Assembly: GCA_963759175.1 (NCBI GenBank) | Contig: CAVWXP010000017.1 | Span: forward strand, 62,001-126,000 | Length of the DNA stretch: 64,000 nucleotides | Direction: 5' to 3' | Source of the DNA: SZUA-442 sp963759175 | GTDB taxonomy: Bacteria; Actinomycetota; Acidimicrobiia; Spongiisociales; UBA5794 | Shown: positions 63,393 to 64,000 of the stretch, one piece after another | Position numbering within the stretch: position 1 is the stretch's first letter | Layout of the letters: each line of letters opens with the position of its first letter | The notes under the pieces: generated by a model | What the model was told of the DNA's origin: nothing | What the model saw: the letters and a program-made list of their open reading frames with translations, nothing else | The model's database searches: none | Made by a program: the position numbers and the translations under genes

Positions 63393-63740
63393 ATGAGGAC
63401 ACCACAACTCGGGGACGTCGGCTCGTTCATCCGCGAACAGCGGGAACGCAGCGCCCTGTCGATCCGCAAGTTGGCCGATATGACTGGTGTATCGAACCCC
63501 TATCTGTCACAGATAGAGCGGGGAGTTCGCACACCGTCGGCCGAGATCCTGCGATCGATCGGGGAGGCGCTCTCGATCCGGACCGAGACGCTCTACGAAC
63601 GTGCAGGGCTCCTCGATCGGGACGAGCCGCCGGGCGTGCCGGACGCAATCGATGCCGACACACGCCTCTCCCGGAGTCAGAAGCAAGCACTGATGGAGAT
63701 CTACACGAGCTTCATCGCCACCGAACAGGAGGACACATGA
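63393..63740 (+). CDS. XRE-family transcriptional regulator, Rv0474-like
   Basis: A 115-residue protein: helix-turn-helix SIRKLADMTGVSNPYLSQIERG at residues about 25-46, RTPSAEILRSIGEALSI, and a C-terminal SRSQKQALMEIYTSF helix. The arrangement beside a Lys/Ala-rich coiled-coil gene matches mycobacterial Rv0474 next to hbhA. The 28-bp palindrome in its promoter is the expected autoregulatory site. ATGA overlap with the next gene. Confidence 0.9.
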   Translation: MRTPQLGDVGSFIREQRERSALSIRKLADMTGVSNPYLSQIERGVRTPSAEILRSIGEALSIRTETLYERAGLLDRDEPPGVPDAIDADTRLSRSQKQALMEIYTSFIATEQEDT

Positions 63741-64000
63741 ACCTCGACGCACAGCGCGAAGCTGCCACCAAGGCAGTGAAGACCGTGACGGACACCGTTG
63801 CGGACACCACCACGACAGCCACCACGAAGGCGAAGGACGTCGCCGGATCCGCGACGACACGGGCAACCGACTACGGAACGGCGGCATCGGCCAAGGTCAA
63901 GGACGTCGCAGGCACGGCCACCTCCAAGGTGGCCCAGTACGGAACGTCTGGCAACCGACTCCGTGGCCGAGGCCACCGGCACCGTGCAGACCAAGGTCCG
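63737..64000 (+). CDS. HbhA/phasin-like Lys/Ala/Thr-rich coiled-coil protein, cut by window end
   Basis: About 70 residues in the annotated frame show AAT and KVKDVAG/KAKDVAG repeats (TTKAKDVAGSATTRATDYG, SAKVKDVAGTATSKVAQYG) as in heparin-binding hemagglutinin or phasin-like proteins. AGGAGG is 7 nt upstream. Near 63951 the frame becomes SGNRLRGRGHRH; removing one G after AACGTCT would continue ATDSVAEATGTVQTKV, so an indel or error is likely. The gene runs past the window. Confidence 0.75.
   Translation, partial: MNLDAQREAATKAVKTVTDTVADTTTTATTKAKDVAGSATTRATDYGTAASAKVKDVAGTATSKVAQYGTSGNRLRGRGHRHRADQGP

Overview
The window is high-GC DNA (about two thirds G+C by eye) from an actinobacterium. 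Genes are dense on both strands, with many GTG and a few TTG starts, stop/start overlaps of the ATGA type, and -10 boxes of the form TANNNT. Supporting content is an HrdB/SigA-like sigma factor, a CtaA/CtaB heme A pair, a MenH-like hydrolase, a PIN-PhoH fusion, and an XRE regulator next to a Lys/Ala-rich HbhA-like protein. I see nothing that fixes the genus; an uncultured Acidimicrobiia-type lineage is a guess. No rRNA, CRISPR array, prophage or transposase was seen.

Layout. 1-8.5 kb: the tail of an unknown protein, a DsbA-like protein, a GNAT, then a sulfur operon (sulfide:quinone oxidoreductase, DUF1641, TusE-like, DsrE-like) behind a promoter with two candidate operators, followed by a DUF2157 membrane protein, purine nucleoside phosphorylase, pirin and MsrA. 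8.5-18 kb: a frame-disrupted ClC channel gene, ManC, a broken LOG-family gene, a HerA-like ATPase, a CBS protein, a 48-bp repeat cluster and the sigma factor. 19-25 kb: two Rrf2 regulators flanking a lipoprotein cytochrome c, then an envelope cluster with a LytR-CpsA-Psr protein and two paralogous Thr-linker proteins. 25-33 kb: lipoproteins, TauE, an acyl-CoA ligase, tRNA-Sec, DUF2252, ferredoxin and a crotonase-family protein. 33-39 kb: a complete branched-chain amino acid (Liv) ABC transporter. 39-64 kb: HflX, kinases, MFS, PhoH, GpsA, Tag, chorismate mutase, CtaB/CtaA, MenH, 3-hydroxyacyl-CoA dehydrogenase, SelD, MgtE, an aminotransferase/NadE/GCS2 run, TyrA, an epimerase/acyltransferase pair and the XRE/HbhA-like pair.

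How parts connect. A 24-bp motif, ATTGCCTAGT-N5-ACTWAGGAA, overlaps the core promoters of both Rrf2 genes, the cytochrome c gene and, 17 kb away, the sulfide-oxidation operon. This suggests one redox or sulfur regulon. The selenocysteine trait is shown by a tRNA with anticodon UCA and by a SelD whose catalytic Cys is encoded by UGA, with a SECIS-like hairpin just after it; selA and selB are not in the window. Many genes have TANNNT ending 6-9 nt before the start codon, which indicates widespread leaderless transcription. In two of these cases the first AUG opens an 8-codon upstream ORF that overlaps the real start. A structured RNA candidate with a strong terminator lies between selD and mgtE.

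Limits. Everything was read by eye, without alignment or folding software. Family names rest on motifs. Several genes carry single-base frame changes (ClC, LOG, LCP, the last gene) that could be assembly errors.
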